Positions 1 through 9,293 of a DNA stretch of 64,000 nucleotides are shown in pieces. A model generated the notes under the pieces. That model saw only the letters and a program-made list of their open reading frames with translations, did not search any database and was not told the DNA's origin. The translations under genes were made by a program, and so were the position numbers. Numbering within the stretch: position 1 is the stretch's first letter; each line of letters opens with the position of its first letter. Origin of the DNA: an uncultured Fibrobacter sp. (GTDB taxonomy: Bacteria > Fibrobacterota > Fibrobacteria > Fibrobacterales > Fibrobacteraceae); contig CAMKMX010000010.1 of assembly GCA_946414025.1 (NCBI GenBank), positions 1 through 64,000 of the forward strand, written 5' to 3'.

Positions 1-17
1 GTCGCTGCAGGATTCTC

Positions 18-56
18 GAGGCCCCTCGCCGAAACGGCGGGGGGCCTCTTCGTTTT
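18..56 (+). terminator. Rho-independent terminator of an upstream gene
   Basis: A GC-rich hairpin (GAGGCCCC and CGCCG paired with their complements around an AAA loop) is followed by a T-rich run. It probably ends a plus-strand transcript that starts left of the window, since no gene lies between it and the window edge. Confidence 0.7.
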
Positions 57-175
57 TACAGACCGTTCCGCCTTGCGGCTTCACTCTCGCCGCCACGGCA
101 AGTTGATACTTGCCGCTTGCGGCTCACGCCCCACTTGCTGTAAACAGCGAGAGGGGCTTTTTTTATACCCGCGTT

Positions 176-300
176 GTCATGCCCGCGCAGGCGGGCACCA
201 CCTTGCCGGACCCGGGCCCGGGACGGGCCGCCCCCGACGCACGAGGGGGTGGCGAGCAACAGCGTGCGAGCCAGGGGGAGGCCTACCCCTTCTAGATAAA
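176..300. repeat. Intergenic palindromic repeat cluster
   Basis: This gap holds a GTCAT-led hairpin with stem GCCCGCG/GCGGGC (176-196), of the family also seen at 13931 and 15707. A G-rich unit follows (240-297) with an AGGGGGAGGC core and a CCCC echo, similar to the one inside the PHP-domain gene at 27140-27236. The short ORFs here look spurious. Nothing else was seen between 57 and 300. Confidence 0.55.
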
Positions 301-2205
301 TTAAATCGGATATCTATCCTTCGCTGATTCCAGTTCGGCGGAGGTTTTTTCCCAGTCTTCGTAGAGGCTGTCCACGGCCTTCTTGTTGTCGTCCATGTCC
401 TTGGCGATAGCGGTAATGGCATTGCCGTCGCCGCTTTCGGAGGCGGCTACCAGCTTTGCTTCCAGCTCGCCACCCAGGGCTTCGGCCTTGGCGATGTCTT
501 CTTCGATTTTGGCAAGCTTCTTTTCCAGGGGCTTGATGACCTTAGAGCGTTCGGCGATGTAGTCGGCGCGGGCCTTGCGGTCTTCTTTGGCGCTGGGCGC
601 GGCATTCTCTGAGTCGCCTTTCACGTCAATGTTCGAGACCTTGATGTTTGCAGAATTTGCACCGCCGGGTTTCTTTTCGCTGGCCCAGCCCACCTTTTCC
701 AAGAAGTCGGCGTATGTGCCTTCGAATATGCGGCAGGTCCCGCCGTCAAAAACCACAAGGCGGTTGGCGAAGGCGTGCAGAAGTTCCTCGTCGTGGGTCA
801 CCACCAGGGCGGTTCCTTCGTAATCTTCCAGGGCGTCGATGAGGCTCTCGATAGATTCCATGTCCAGGTGGTTCGTGGGTTCGTCCAGCAGCAGCATGTT
901 GCAGGCGCTGGCCAGAATCTTCCCCAGCAAAACGCGGCTCCGCTCGCCACCACTCAGGACCTTTACCTTCTTTAAGGCGGCGTCGCCACTGAACATCATG
1001 AGGCCCGCAAGCCCGCGGGCGCGGCTCTTCTGCGAGACTTCTTCAATGGCCGAGGCGATTTCTTCTTCGACGGTGTTGTCCAGGTTCAGGCGGTTGATGT
1101 TCGTCTGCCCAAAATAGTTTATCTGCAAATTCGGATTGTAACTGATTTCGCCTGCGGTGGGCTGCAGCTCTTTGGCAATCAGGTTCAAAAGCGTCGTTTT
1201 ACCGCGACCGTTGGGGCCAATAACCGCGATGCGGTCCCCCTTGAAAACTTCCATGGTGAGGTCGGTGATGAGTTCGGGGCCCATTCCCTGCACGGTGCCG
1301 TTTTCGCCCTGGTTCGGGTATGCAAACGAGAGCCCCTTGATTTGCAACATGCGCTTGCCGGGGAACCCTGCCTCGGTAAAGCTGAATTCCAGATTGCGCT
1401 CGTGGGTGAGCCGCTCGCCGGTGGCAAGCTTTGCCGCCGCCTTGATCTTGGACTGCACCATGGCGGCCTTGGCGGCCTTGTAGCGGAACCGCTCGATGAT
1501 TTTTTCCAGCTGTTCCTTTTTCTTGGCCTCGTTTTCTTGCGTGCGCTGGGCCACTTCCTCTTCTTCGGCGATGGTCTCCCGGAGCTTTTCTACGGAGCCT
1601 TTCACCTTGCGGATCTTGTGGCGGAAAATCCCTGCGGTGTGGGTGCAGACCTCGTCCATAAAATGATGGTCGTGGGTAATCAGCAGCACTTCGCCTTTCC
1701 AGCTGCGCAAAAAGCGGCTGAGCCATCGCATGGAGACGATGTCCAGGTAGTTGGTGGGTTCGTCCAGCAAGAGCATGTCGGGTTCTGCGGCCAGCACTTT
1801 CGCCAGGTTCAGGCGAATCTGGAATCCGCCCGAAAGGAGCATGGGGCTCTTGTGCATGGATTCTTCGTCGAAACCGAGACCGAAGAGAATTGCCTCCACC
1901 TTGTGTTCTTCTAGCCAGCCGTCTTCGTTGGGTTTTAGAACGCTGCAGGCTTCTTCGTGGACGGTGGCGTGGGTAAAATTCAGATGTTGCTGCAGGTAGC
2001 CCAGGGTGTATTTCTTGGGAATGTCGATGTTTCCGCCGTCCAGGCATTCCTGGCCGAGAATCATCTTGAAAAGCGTCGATTTGCCGCAACCGTTACGGCC
2101 CACCAGGCCCACCCGCTCGTGGTCGCCTATGAGCAGGCTCGCACCGTCCAAAAGGACCTGCATGCCAAATGACTTGGAAACGTTCTGGATTTGAATCACC
2201 GCCAA
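301..2205 (-). CDS. ABC-F family ATP-binding protein
   Basis: A 634-residue soluble protein with two ABC ATPase domains and no membrane segments, as in the ABC-F family that acts on ribosomes (EttA/Uup/YheS relatives). Domain 1 has Walker A GRNGCGKST (about 36-44), LSGG (124-127) and Walker B LLLDEP (about 145-150). Domain 2 has GPNGRGKTT (330-338), LSGG (417-420) and LLLDEP (about 438-443). A charged helical linker (about 205-270) joins them, and a Lys/Glu-rich coiled-coil tail (about 555-630) follows. The linker and tail favour a translation or ribosome role over transport. It is divergent from the deacetylase gene. The exact ABC-F subgroup cannot be settled by eye. Confidence 0.9.
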   Translation of the reverse strand: MAVIQIQNVSKSFGMQVLLDGASLLIGDHERVGLVGRNGCGKSTLFKMILGQECLDGGNIDIPKKYTLGYLQQHLNFTHATVHEEACSVLKPNEDGWLEEHKVEAILFGLGFDEESMHKSPMLLSGGFQIRLNLAKVLAAEPDMLLLDEPTNYLDIVSMRWLSRFLRSWKGEVLLITHDHHFMDEVCTHTAGIFRHKIRKVKGSVEKLRETIAEEEEVAQRTQENEAKKKEQLEKIIERFRYKAAKAAMVQSKIKAAAKLATGERLTHERNLEFSFTEAGFPGKRMLQIKGLSFAYPNQGENGTVQGMGPELITDLTMEVFKGDRIAVIGPNGRGKTTLLNLIAKELQPTAGEISYNPNLQINYFGQTNINRLNLDNTVEEEIASAIEEVSQKSRARGLAGLMMFSGDAALKKVKVLSGGERSRVLLGKILASACNMLLLDEPTNHLDMESIESLIDALEDYEGTALVVTHDEELLHAFANRLVVFDGGTCRIFEGTYADFLEKVGWASEKKPGGANSANIKVSNIDVKGDSENAAPSAKEDRKARADYIAERSKVIKPLEKKLAKIEEDIAKAEALGGELEAKLVAASESGDGNAITAIAKDMDDNKKAVDSLYEDWEKTSAELESAKDRYPI

Positions 2206-2309
2206 AAAATAGCAAAAAAGGGCCGTATATAGCTTTTTTTACAAAAAAGATTACGCCCCTTTACAAAATGGATGTATTTTTATTCGAAAGACAGAAAAAA
2301 AGGTGGACC

Positions 2310-3656
2310 ATGAAAAAGAATTACTCTTTGGCAGTGGCGGTAGGGTGTGCTTTCTCGCTGTCCTTTGCGGGTTCCGCTTACGCGCAGGGAAATATGGAAA
2401 TTGCAACTTGGGCCGGTTTTCGCGATGCTGCAGCAGTGTTCACTTTTGATGACGGTTGTGCAAACCAACTTTCCGTCGCTGTTCCCATTTTTGATAAATA
2501 CGGCTACAAGGCCAGTTTCTATTTGGTGACGGGCTGGTCTCCAAATTACAATGCCTATCAAGCTCTGGTTGATAGGGGCTACGAGGTCGGTAGTCACTCC
2601 GATAACCATGCCTCCAATGCAGCTGACGGCCGTACCATGCCCGATTCAGAAATAACATCGTCCAAGACAAACATCAATAATCGTATTTCGGGCCAGACTT
2701 GTAACACCATTACATATCCCAATTGCGAAGAGCCAAACGAATCTACCTTGATGGCGAACTATATCGGCGGAAGAATTTGCGGTAACGGAATAGATGGTCC
2801 GACCCCCAGCAATTACTATCGCATCAATTCTATCATTTGCGGGAACACCGGTTCGGTCAATAGCGCAGAGGCTTTCCAGGGGAAAATGCAGGACGCTATC
2901 AGTAGAAAGGGCTGGGTCACTTTTTTGATTCACGAAGTAGATAATGGCAGCGGCTATTCTCCCACATCTTCGCAAGCCATTGACGGAGCTCTAGCCTGGG
3001 CCAAGGCAAACGACTCCAAGATTTGGGTGACTACATTCCGCAATGCGATTATGTACTCCAGGGAAAGGGACGCTTCGTCACTGAGCAAAAAAACGGGTGA
3101 TTCCTCTAGCGAAACTTACACCCTGACGCATTCCTTGGACAGGACGCTTTCCCAGTACGACTACCCTCTTTCGATTCGTGTCCAGAACAATAACAGCTGG
3201 ACCACTGTTTCTGGAAGCCAGGGCGACAAGGCCATTACGGCCTCCATCAAGGATGGTTACATCTATTTCGATGCCGTTCCCAACGGTGGTGACATTGTTT
3301 TGTCAAATGGTCAGGGAGCTACGCCTCCTGTCAGTTCGTCTTCGCAACCAGAAAGTTCCTCATCTCAAATCGAATCCAGCGCCTCTGACGGAATCGCCAG
3401 CAGTACGTCGTTTAACCCTGAACCTTCGGAGGAAATTTCAGAAGCTATTCAAGGGAATTTCCACTGGAATGTTTCCGGCGACGTGTTGTGCCAGGTGTTC
3501 GATATGAAGGGCCAGCTATTGAAAAATTTATCTGTGCCTGCGGCTCAAGGTACGGCACTACTGTGGAATGCAGTAAACGTTGGGCTTCCTAAGGGCGTTT
3601 ATGTTTTGCGCTACGGGAATGAGGGTGTTATGAGGAGCGTCCAGGTCCGTAAATAG
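2310..3656 (+). CDS. Secreted polysaccharide deacetylase (NodB/CE4-like) with C-terminal sorting domain
   Basis: The chosen start (MKKNYSLAVAVG) opens a clear signal peptide ending near SAYAQ; an ORF open further upstream has no signal-like start. The mature part has NodB-type motifs: FTFDDG (metal and catalytic Asp), SHSDNH (HxxxH metal site) and LIHEV near the end of the fold. This suggests removal of acetyl groups from a polysaccharide such as xylan or chitin; the substrate is inferred. Then come a Ser/Glu-rich linker (about 355-385) and a roughly 65-residue tail with GQLLKNL and LPKGVYVLRY, which resembles type IX secretion C-terminal sorting domains. It is probably exported or surface-attached. 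448 residues. Confidence 0.85.
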   Translation: MKKNYSLAVAVGCAFSLSFAGSAYAQGNMEIATWAGFRDAAAVFTFDDGCANQLSVAVPIFDKYGYKASFYLVTGWSPNYNAYQALVDRGYEVGSHSDNHASNAADGRTMPDSEITSSKTNINNRISGQTCNTITYPNCEEPNESTLMANYIGGRICGNGIDGPTPSNYYRINSIICGNTGSVNSAEAFQGKMQDAISRKGWVTFLIHEVDNGSGYSPTSSQAIDGALAWAKANDSKIWVTTFRNAIMYSRERDASSLSKKTGDSSSETYTLTHSLDRTLSQYDYPLSIRVQNNNSWTTVSGSQGDKAITASIKDGYIYFDAVPNGGDIVLSNGQGATPPVSSSSQPESSSSQIESSASDGIASSTSFNPEPSEEISEAIQGNFHWNVSGDVLCQVFDMKGQLLKNLSVPAAQGTALLWNAVNVGLPKGVYVLRYGNEGVMRSVQVRK

Positions 3657-3693
3657 GTCGGCATTTGTTCCTGATAACTATATTTTGTCTGTG

Positions 3694-4014
3694 ATGATGC
3701 GGGGCTTTTTCGTAATGCTCTTTTTTGTATCGGCAGGCTTTTGCCAGCTGATGCCCAAGCGCGTACAGTCTGATTCGTTAACAGTGGAGGGGCAGACAAA
3801 GCCCCTGGTCTATGTGGACAGTTCCGGGCAAGACAAAAATAGCGCCCTAACGGGGTTGACCGCCAGCATGGATAGCCGTGAGTTTTCCAATGATTCCACT
3901 ATTGGAACCGTTATAGGTGTCGGTGCGGAGTTTGTAGGCGACATGGTGAAGGGTATGCTCTCGCCCAATTCCCCCGAAGCAGACGCCGTTGAACTGGAAC
4001 GCACCAGACGGTAA
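3694..4014 (+). CDS. Small secreted protein of unknown function
   Basis: About 106 residues with a hydrophobic N-terminus ending in AGFCQ, which looks like a signal peptide. No known domain was recognised. Possible starts cluster: TTG 3685, GTG 3691, ATG 3694 and ATG 3697. No Shine-Dalgarno sequence is visible, but TATATT (3679-3684) lies just upstream, so the message may have almost no leader. It lies 37 bp after the deacetylase and could be co-transcribed with it. The start choice is uncertain. Confidence 0.55.
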   Translation: MMRGFFVMLFFVSAGFCQLMPKRVQSDSLTVEGQTKPLVYVDSSGQDKNSALTGLTASMDSREFSNDSTIGTVIGVGAEFVGDMVKGMLSPNSPEADAVELERTRR

Positions 4015-4015
4015 C

Positions 4016-4114
4016 TAGTTCTGAGTTCGGAATTCGGAATTACGAATTAGAATAGTCGCGGCGAAGCCGCCTAACTAAACAACTCTGAACTCTGAAATCC
4101 GAAATCCGAATTAT
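4016..4114. repeat. Heptanucleotide repeat, inverted arms (locus A)
   Basis: Left arm 4020-4051 is a run of 7-bp units of the type TCGGAAT. Right arm 4079-4113 uses the roughly complementary unit (TGAAATC, CGAAATC). The arms can fold into a hairpin around a short GC-rich middle (GTCGCGGCGAAGCCGC). The right arm reaches the folD stop codon. It is closely related to loci C (39691) and F (63656). Confidence 0.75.
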
Positions 4115-4950
4115 CCCAAGTATTTCTCGCCGCTTTCCACACTCTGGTAGATGAGCGTGTTGATGGTCATTGGGCCCACGCCGCCTGGAACCGGTGTGTA
4201 GGCGCTGGCTACGTCGTCGAGACCCTTCTCGATGTCGCCCACGCCACCCGGATGGTAACCGGCATCCACCACGACCGCGCCCTGCTTGATCCATTCCTTC
4301 TTGATGAACTCGGGCTTGCCGACCGCACCCACCAGGATGTCAGCCTGCTTCACGAATTCTGGGAGGTTCTGTGTCTTGCTGTGGCAGATGGTCACGGTGC
4401 AGTCCGCGTTCAGGAGCATCATGGCCATGGGCTTGCCGAGGATGGCGCTGCGACCTACAACCACGGCGTGCTTGCCTGCAAGCGGGATGTTGTAAGCCTT
4501 CAACAGACGCATGATGCCTGCAGGAGTCGCACATCCGTAGGCAGGTTCGCCCATGGCCATGCGTCCAAAGCCCAGGCAGGTCACTCCGTCTACGTCCTTG
4601 CGGGCGTCGATGGCTTCGAAGGCGGCACGTTCGTCGATGTGGCGCGGGACCGGGTGCTGCAGGAGAATTCCGTGCACGTCGCGGTTCTCGTTCAGTTCCT
4701 GAATTTTGTTGAGGAGTTCTTCGGTGGTGGTGTTCTTGGGGAGCACCACGCGGATGCTTTCCATGCCCACCCGGGCGCAGGCGTTGCCCTTCATCTTCAC
4801 GTAGGTGGCGCTGGCCGGGTCGTCGCCCACCAGGATGGTGGCGAGTATCGGGGTCTTGCCCGTCTTTTCCTTGAGTTTCGCCACGCGGGCGCTGAGTTCT
4901 TCTTCAGTGGTCTTGGCAAGGGCCTTGCCGTCCAGGATGAGTGCTGCCAT
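4111..4950 (-). CDS. folD: Methylenetetrahydrofolate dehydrogenase / cyclohydrolase
   Basis: A 279-residue cytosolic enzyme that interconverts 5,10-methylene-THF and 10-formyl-THF for purine, fMet and one-carbon metabolism. The N-terminal half holds the catalytic Tyr/Lys region ([17 protein letters not shown]), and QHPVPRHID and [14 protein letters not shown] follow. The Rossmann half has [16 protein letters not shown] for NADP binding, and GGVGPMT lies near the C-terminus. Length matches the family (about 280-300). The gene is single, with a heptad repeat at each end (loci A and B). Confidence 0.95.
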   Translation of the reverse strand: MAALILDGKALAKTTEEELSARVAKLKEKTGKTPILATILVGDDPASATYVKMKGNACARVGMESIRVVLPKNTTTEELLNKIQELNENRDVHGILLQHPVPRHIDERAAFEAIDARKDVDGVTCLGFGRMAMGEPAYGCATPAGIMRLLKAYNIPLAGKHAVVVGRSAILGKPMAMMLLNADCTVTICHSKTQNLPEFVKQADILVGAVGKPEFIKKEWIKQGAVVVDAGYHPGGVGDIEKGLDDVASAYTPVPGGVGPMTINTLIYQSVESGEKYLG

Positions 4951-4977
4951 ATAAACTCCGTTTTGGGCACAAGATAG

Positions 4978-5035
4978 TAAATAGGGGATAGGATTTAGGG
5001 ATTAGGATCTAGGGGTTAGGATTTAGGGGTTTGAG
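4978..5035. repeat. Heptanucleotide tandem repeat (locus B)
   Basis: About eight consecutive 7-bp units of the form TAGGRNT (for example TAGGATT, TAGGGGT) lie in the divergent gap between folD and the ABC transporter operon. Unlike loci A, C, D and F, no complementary arm is seen. The rest of the gap (5036-5203) is AT-rich and should hold the transporter promoter. Confidence 0.75.
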
Positions 5036-5203
5036 GTTGCGCTATTTTGTAAACATTCTTAAACAATTTTTCCCAACGCCCCGATGCTCAACGCCTTGTA
5101 AACAGAAAAATTTTTTTTGCCGTGAATTTTTGGCCATAAATAAACTAGATTAAAAAACGATTTTCATCGATGCCGTTTTTTGGCTACATAAAATGAGGAT
5201 ATA

Positions 5204-7036
5204 ATGATTGCTATGAAATCTACTGCCAAGATGCTTTTGGCTCTCTCGGCAAGTGGTGTTGTCTTTTCGGGTTGTGGAAGTGACCAGGTCGAAGGTGCAC
5301 TTCCTCGCCAGGAGACGCTCTACCTGTCCGGTCAGCAATGGGGCGCTCCCGCGACGTTCAACCCCCTTGCCGAAAGCTGGATGGCTGCCTGGCCCGTGGG
5401 TGGTCGCTTTAACCTGGTTTACGAACCGCTTATCACCTATAATACCTTGAACGGCCAGATCGAGGACCTTCTGGGACACCTGGACGAAGACCTCTCCAAC
5501 AACGACAGCATCGTGGTTACCCTGAACCCCGCTGCCAAGTGGAGCGACGGGGTGCAGGTGAACTCCAACGACGTGAAGTTCATTTTCACCAAGGGTTCTA
5601 TCAACACCTCCGAACAGATTTCCGACATTCATGTGGACACCCTTTACGCCGAACCGGCATCCGAGGACTCCACCGCCGAACGCAAGATGATTGGCGAACG
5701 TCTGGCCTTTATCGTGAACAAGGCCCAGAGGAACAACCCGCTGTCTGTGCGCGACCTGCTTCAGGCCATCCGTATCGCTCCGGCCCACGTGTTCGAGCCG
5801 CTGATTGCCGAAAAGGGTCTCGACGAAGTCAAGAAACTCACCATGGACAAGAACCCGGTGGTTTCTGGCCCCTACAATATCATGTCCGCCGACCCCAACA
5901 AGATTATCTTGCAGCGTCGTGACGACTACTGGGGCAATGCCGCCCTCCACGACGGCAAGCTCCCCGCTCCTAAGTACGTGGTTCACCCCATTTACAAGAG
6001 CAACGATGCTAACACCATCGCTCTCACCACGGGTAACCTCGATGCTTCTATGAGCTTCGTGACCCGCATTTGGCGCAAGCGCGGCGTGCATACTTGGTTC
6101 AACGAACCGCCTTACTTTGCTCCTGGCGCTATGCCCATGCTCATGATCAACACCATGAAGGAACCGCTCAACGACAAGCGTTTCCGTAGGGCTCTGGCAA
6201 CGGCTATCGACTACACGGCTATCCGCCAGTTCGCTGTTTCCAATTACACCTCTACCCTGAAGCCGGGCCTGATTATGCCTACCGGCCTCGAGGGCAAGTA
6301 CATCAATGAAGAAGACACCCAGAAGTACGGCGTGAACCTTGCCATTACCGACGAGAACGAACGCCTGAGAACAGTGAAGCAGATGCTTTCTGAAGCGGGC
6401 TTCAAGTCCGTATGGAAGAGCGATGGAACTCTTGACCACATGGAAAATGCCAAGGGTGAAAAGCTCCCCACGCTGTTCATCACGAGCCCTGCCGGTTGGA
6501 CCGACTGGGAAGCCATGGTGACCATCGCCGTAGAAGGCATGCGTAAGGCCGGTATCGACGTGCGTGAAGGCTTTGTAGATGGCGGTCAGTACTGGCCTGC
6601 CAAGGGTACGGGTAACTTTGACCTGCTCATGGACAAGCCCTCTGCTGACGTGTCTCCGTCTCTGCCGTGGAGCCGTTTCAACGAAGTCATGTCCAGCCGC
6701 GACTGGCAGCCTCTTGGCGCCTGGGCCGGTACCAACATCGGCCGTTATAACCAGCCGGGCACTCCTGAATTCCGCCCCGAAGTGGACCAGCTGATGTCTG
6801 CAATCCCGCTGATGACCGACCCCGAAGAAATCGCGAAGGCTTACCGCGAACTCAACAAGATTTTCATGGAAGACCAGCCCTCCATTCCGCTGGTTTACCT
6901 GCCCGAACAGTTCTACGAATTCAGCGACCGCGTATGGACTAACTGGCCCACTGCCGAAAACCCCTACGCTCCGCCGCAGCTCCCGTGGATTGCCTCCGGC
7001 ACCAAGATTCTTTGGAACCTCAAGCTTGCTAAATAA
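5204..7036 (+). CDS. ABC transporter substrate-binding lipoprotein, family 5 (Dpp/Opp type)
   Basis: A 610-residue extracytoplasmic solute-binding protein. The signal peptide ends in a lipobox (VVFSGC, Cys at about 24), so it should be lipid-anchored. The family-5 pattern is visible: NLVYEPLITYNT, then LNPAAKWSDGVQVNSNDVKF, RRALATAIDY and a C-terminal PLVYLPEQFYEFSDRV. GAGG (5195-5198) sits 5 bp before ATG 5204; ATG 5213 is possible but too far from it. First gene of a five-gene operon. Family members bind oligopeptides, nickel or, in some bacteria, oligosaccharides. In a cellulose degrader a cello-oligosaccharide ligand is possible but unproven. Confidence 0.9.
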   Translation: MIAMKSTAKMLLALSASGVVFSGCGSDQVEGALPRQETLYLSGQQWGAPATFNPLAESWMAAWPVGGRFNLVYEPLITYNTLNGQIEDLLGHLDEDLSNNDSIVVTLNPAAKWSDGVQVNSNDVKFIFTKGSINTSEQISDIHVDTLYAEPASEDSTAERKMIGERLAFIVNKAQRNNPLSVRDLLQAIRIAPAHVFEPLIAEKGLDEVKKLTMDKNPVVSGPYNIMSADPNKIILQRRDDYWGNAALHDGKLPAPKYVVHPIYKSNDANTIALTTGNLDASMSFVTRIWRKRGVHTWFNEPPYFAPGAMPMLMINTMKEPLNDKRFRRALATAIDYTAIRQFAVSNYTSTLKPGLIMPTGLEGKYINEEDTQKYGVNLAITDENERLRTVKQMLSEAGFKSVWKSDGTLDHMENAKGEKLPTLFITSPAGWTDWEAMVTIAVEGMRKAGIDVREGFVDGGQYWPAKGTGNFDLLMDKPSADVSPSLPWSRFNEVMSSRDWQPLGAWAGTNIGRYNQPGTPEFRPEVDQLMSAIPLMTDPEEIAKAYRELNKIFMEDQPSIPLVYLPEQFYEFSDRVWTNWPTAENPYAPPQLPWIASGTKILWNLKLAK

Positions 7037-7047
7037 AAGGACGACAA

Positions 7048-8433
7048 ATGCTTAAACAATATCCAATGTTGCGCTATGTCCTGCAGAAGGGATTCTGGTA
7101 TCTCTTGACGTTTGTTGTCGCCGTGGCGATTAACTTTACGTTGCCCCGTATGGGTGAGAACAACCCTGTGGACATCATTATGGGTAAGGCCGCCCAGGGC
7201 CTTTCGCCCGAAGAAGCCAAGCTCAAGAAAGAAGGCCTGCTCAAGGCTTTCGGTATGGCCGAACTGGACGACCAGGGTAACGTGATCTACGACCCCGAGG
7301 TGGATGCCAACGGCCAGATGAAGACCATCAAGGTGGCAAAGCTGGACGAAAACGGCGCCCCTGTGCTGAAGACCGTCAAGGAAGTGAACGAAGACGGCAC
7401 GCCCAAGATGCTGGAGCGCCAGGTGGTGGACGCCGAGGGTAACCCGGTATTCGAAGAAAAGCCGGTGCTCGACGAAAAGGGTAAGCCGGTCATGGAAAAG
7501 GACCCGAAGACCAAGAAGAAGGTGGCCAAGGTGGAACAGGTTCCGGTGATGGAACAGTACCAGGCCGAACGCCAGGACACCGTCATGGTGGACGAAGTGG
7601 TCAAGAAGGCCGACCCCCGCCTTGCTTCTGGATTCTCCCAGTTCCTGGTCTATATCAAGAACGTGTTCAAGGGTGACCTGGGTATCTCTTACAGCCAGTA
7701 CCCGAAGCCGGTGGTGGACATCATCAAGGAATCCGTTCCTTGGACGCTCCTTATCCAGGCTCCCACCATTATCCTCGGCTGGATTATCGGTAACCTGCTG
7801 GGTGCCTTCGCTGCCTACAAGCGCGGCATCTTCGACAAGGTGTTCTTCCCCTGCGCCATGTTCTTAAACGGCATTCCCTTCTTCGTGTTCGGTATGCTTC
7901 TGGTGGCGCTCTTCTCCATCACTCTCGGCTGGTTCCCTGCCATGGGCGCCTACAGCCCCGACATTACGGAGCTTAGCTTCTCCTGGGGTTGCATCAAGAG
8001 TGTGGGCTGGTACTACATTCTGCCCTTCTTCTCGGTGTTCCCGATCCTGCTTTCTGGTCAGGCAACGGGTATGCGTTCCATGTCCATCTACGAACTGGGT
8101 ACCGACTATATGAAGTACGCCAAGTGGCTTGGACTTCGCGAAGGCAAGATTATCAGCTACGTGTTCCGTAACGCCATGCTCCCGCAGCTCACCGGCCTTG
8201 CCCAGAGCCTCGGTACCATGGTGGGCGGCGCCCTCATTACCGAAATGATCTTCTCTTACCCGGGCCTCGGTATGGCGATGCTTACCGCTATCCAGCAGAA
8301 CGACTACGCGACCATTCAGGGTTGTACCTTGATGATTTCGACCTGCGTGCTCGTGGCTAACTTTGCCGTTGACGTTTTGATTGCGGTGTTTGACCCCCGT
8401 GTCAAGGCCGGTCTCCAGATGGGAGGTAAGTAA
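7048..8433 (+). CDS. ABC transporter permease (DppB type) with a 14-residue repeat insertion
   Basis: A 461-residue inner-membrane permease; usual DppB/OppB length is about 310-340. TM1 is at about 14-32. GDLGISYSQ (about 209-217) and the permease core with the EAA-like loop (GTDYMKYAKWLGLREGKI) are normal. Between TM1 and GDLG lies an extra acidic block of about 110 residues (71-185). Its glycines at 89, 103, 117, 131 and 145 are exactly 14 apart in repeats of the form DExGxPV. This segment should face outside the cytoplasm. It pairs with the DppC-type permease that follows. Confidence 0.9.
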   Translation: MLKQYPMLRYVLQKGFWYLLTFVVAVAINFTLPRMGENNPVDIIMGKAAQGLSPEEAKLKKEGLLKAFGMAELDDQGNVIYDPEVDANGQMKTIKVAKLDENGAPVLKTVKEVNEDGTPKMLERQVVDAEGNPVFEEKPVLDEKGKPVMEKDPKTKKKVAKVEQVPVMEQYQAERQDTVMVDEVVKKADPRLASGFSQFLVYIKNVFKGDLGISYSQYPKPVVDIIKESVPWTLLIQAPTIILGWIIGNLLGAFAAYKRGIFDKVFFPCAMFLNGIPFFVFGMLLVALFSITLGWFPAMGAYSPDITELSFSWGCIKSVGWYYILPFFSVFPILLSGQATGMRSMSIYELGTDYMKYAKWLGLREGKIISYVFRNAMLPQLTGLAQSLGTMVGGALITEMIFSYPGLGMAMLTAIQQNDYATIQGCTLMISTCVLVANFAVDVLIAVFDPRVKAGLQMGGK

Positions 8434-8435
8434 TC

Positions 8436-9281
8436 ATGGGAAAACTATTAAGAAACCTTCTCAAGTCCCCGATGTTTGTCATCGGTATCTCGATCTTTAT
8501 TATTACCCTGTTGATTGCGCTGTTTGGCCCCATGTTCTACCATGTGGACATCAACGCTCGTGACATCGTGGCTGGGCCCTATGCGGGTTCTAGCGGCGAA
8601 CACCTGCTGGGTACCGACCACCTGGGCCGTGACTACGTGTCTCTCTTGATCGAAGGCCTCCGCAGCTCCCTCTACGTGGGTCTTGTGGCGGGCATCATCG
8701 CCACCACCATCGGTGTGCTTATCGGCCTCTTTGGCGGTTTCCGCGGCGGATGGATTGACGAAGTGTTGAACATGCTCACCAACATCTTCATCGTGATTCC
8801 GCAGTTCGTGATTCTCGTGCTTATCAGCTCTGCTGTTAAGGACGGTCGTTCTTTGACGCTGATTGGTCTTATCATCGGCCTTACGGCTTGGAGCTGGTCT
8901 GCCCGTGCGGTGCGTGCCCAGGCTTCTTCGCTGCGCAGCCGTGACCATATCTCCCTTGCAAAGATTAACGGAGCGTCTACGCTCACGATCGTTATCAAGC
9001 ACGTGCTTCCGTACCTGCTTTCTTATGTGTTCATGGTGTTCATCATGCAGGTGTCTTCCGGTATCCTTTCCGAAGCCTCCATCTCCATGATCGGCCTTGG
9101 TCCTCTGGATTCCACTTCTCTGGGTATCATCTTGAACCAGGCGAAGGACAACGGAGCCCTTTCCGACGGCATCTGGATCGCCTTCTTGCCCGCCACCATC
9201 ATCATTACCCTGACGGTGTTTGCGCTGTTCCTGATCAATACTTCCATGGAAGGCGTCTTTAACCCGCGTCTTCGCAAGTAG
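8436..9281 (+). CDS. ABC transporter permease (DppC type)
   Basis: A 281-residue inner-membrane permease of normal length. A TM segment at about 14-36 is followed by GTDHLGRDYVSLLIEGLRSSL, a hallmark of DppC/OppC, and by further TM segments. The loop WSWSARAVRAQASSLRSRDH is the ATPase-coupling EAA region. It starts 2 bp after the DppB-type gene ends, so the two are almost certainly co-translated and form the transport channel together. Confidence 0.93.
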   Translation: MGKLLRNLLKSPMFVIGISIFIITLLIALFGPMFYHVDINARDIVAGPYAGSSGEHLLGTDHLGRDYVSLLIEGLRSSLYVGLVAGIIATTIGVLIGLFGGFRGGWIDEVLNMLTNIFIVIPQFVILVLISSAVKDGRSLTLIGLIIGLTAWSWSARAVRAQASSLRSRDHISLAKINGASTLTIVIKHVLPYLLSYVFMVFIMQVSSGILSEASISMIGLGPLDSTSLGIILNQAKDNGALSDGIWIAFLPATIIITLTVFALFLINTSMEGVFNPRLRK

Positions 9282-9293
9282 GAGGTTTAGAAA

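Noticed and set aside
56-300. Short ORFs at the left end
   Set aside because: They overlap palindromic repeats, have Arg/Gly-rich repeat-derived sequence, and no start signals.
4978-5035. Telomere-like or riboswitch element
   Set aside because: The TAGGRNT units repeat at 7 bp without any conserved fold, and the same period occurs at other loci, so it is treated as a heptad repeat.
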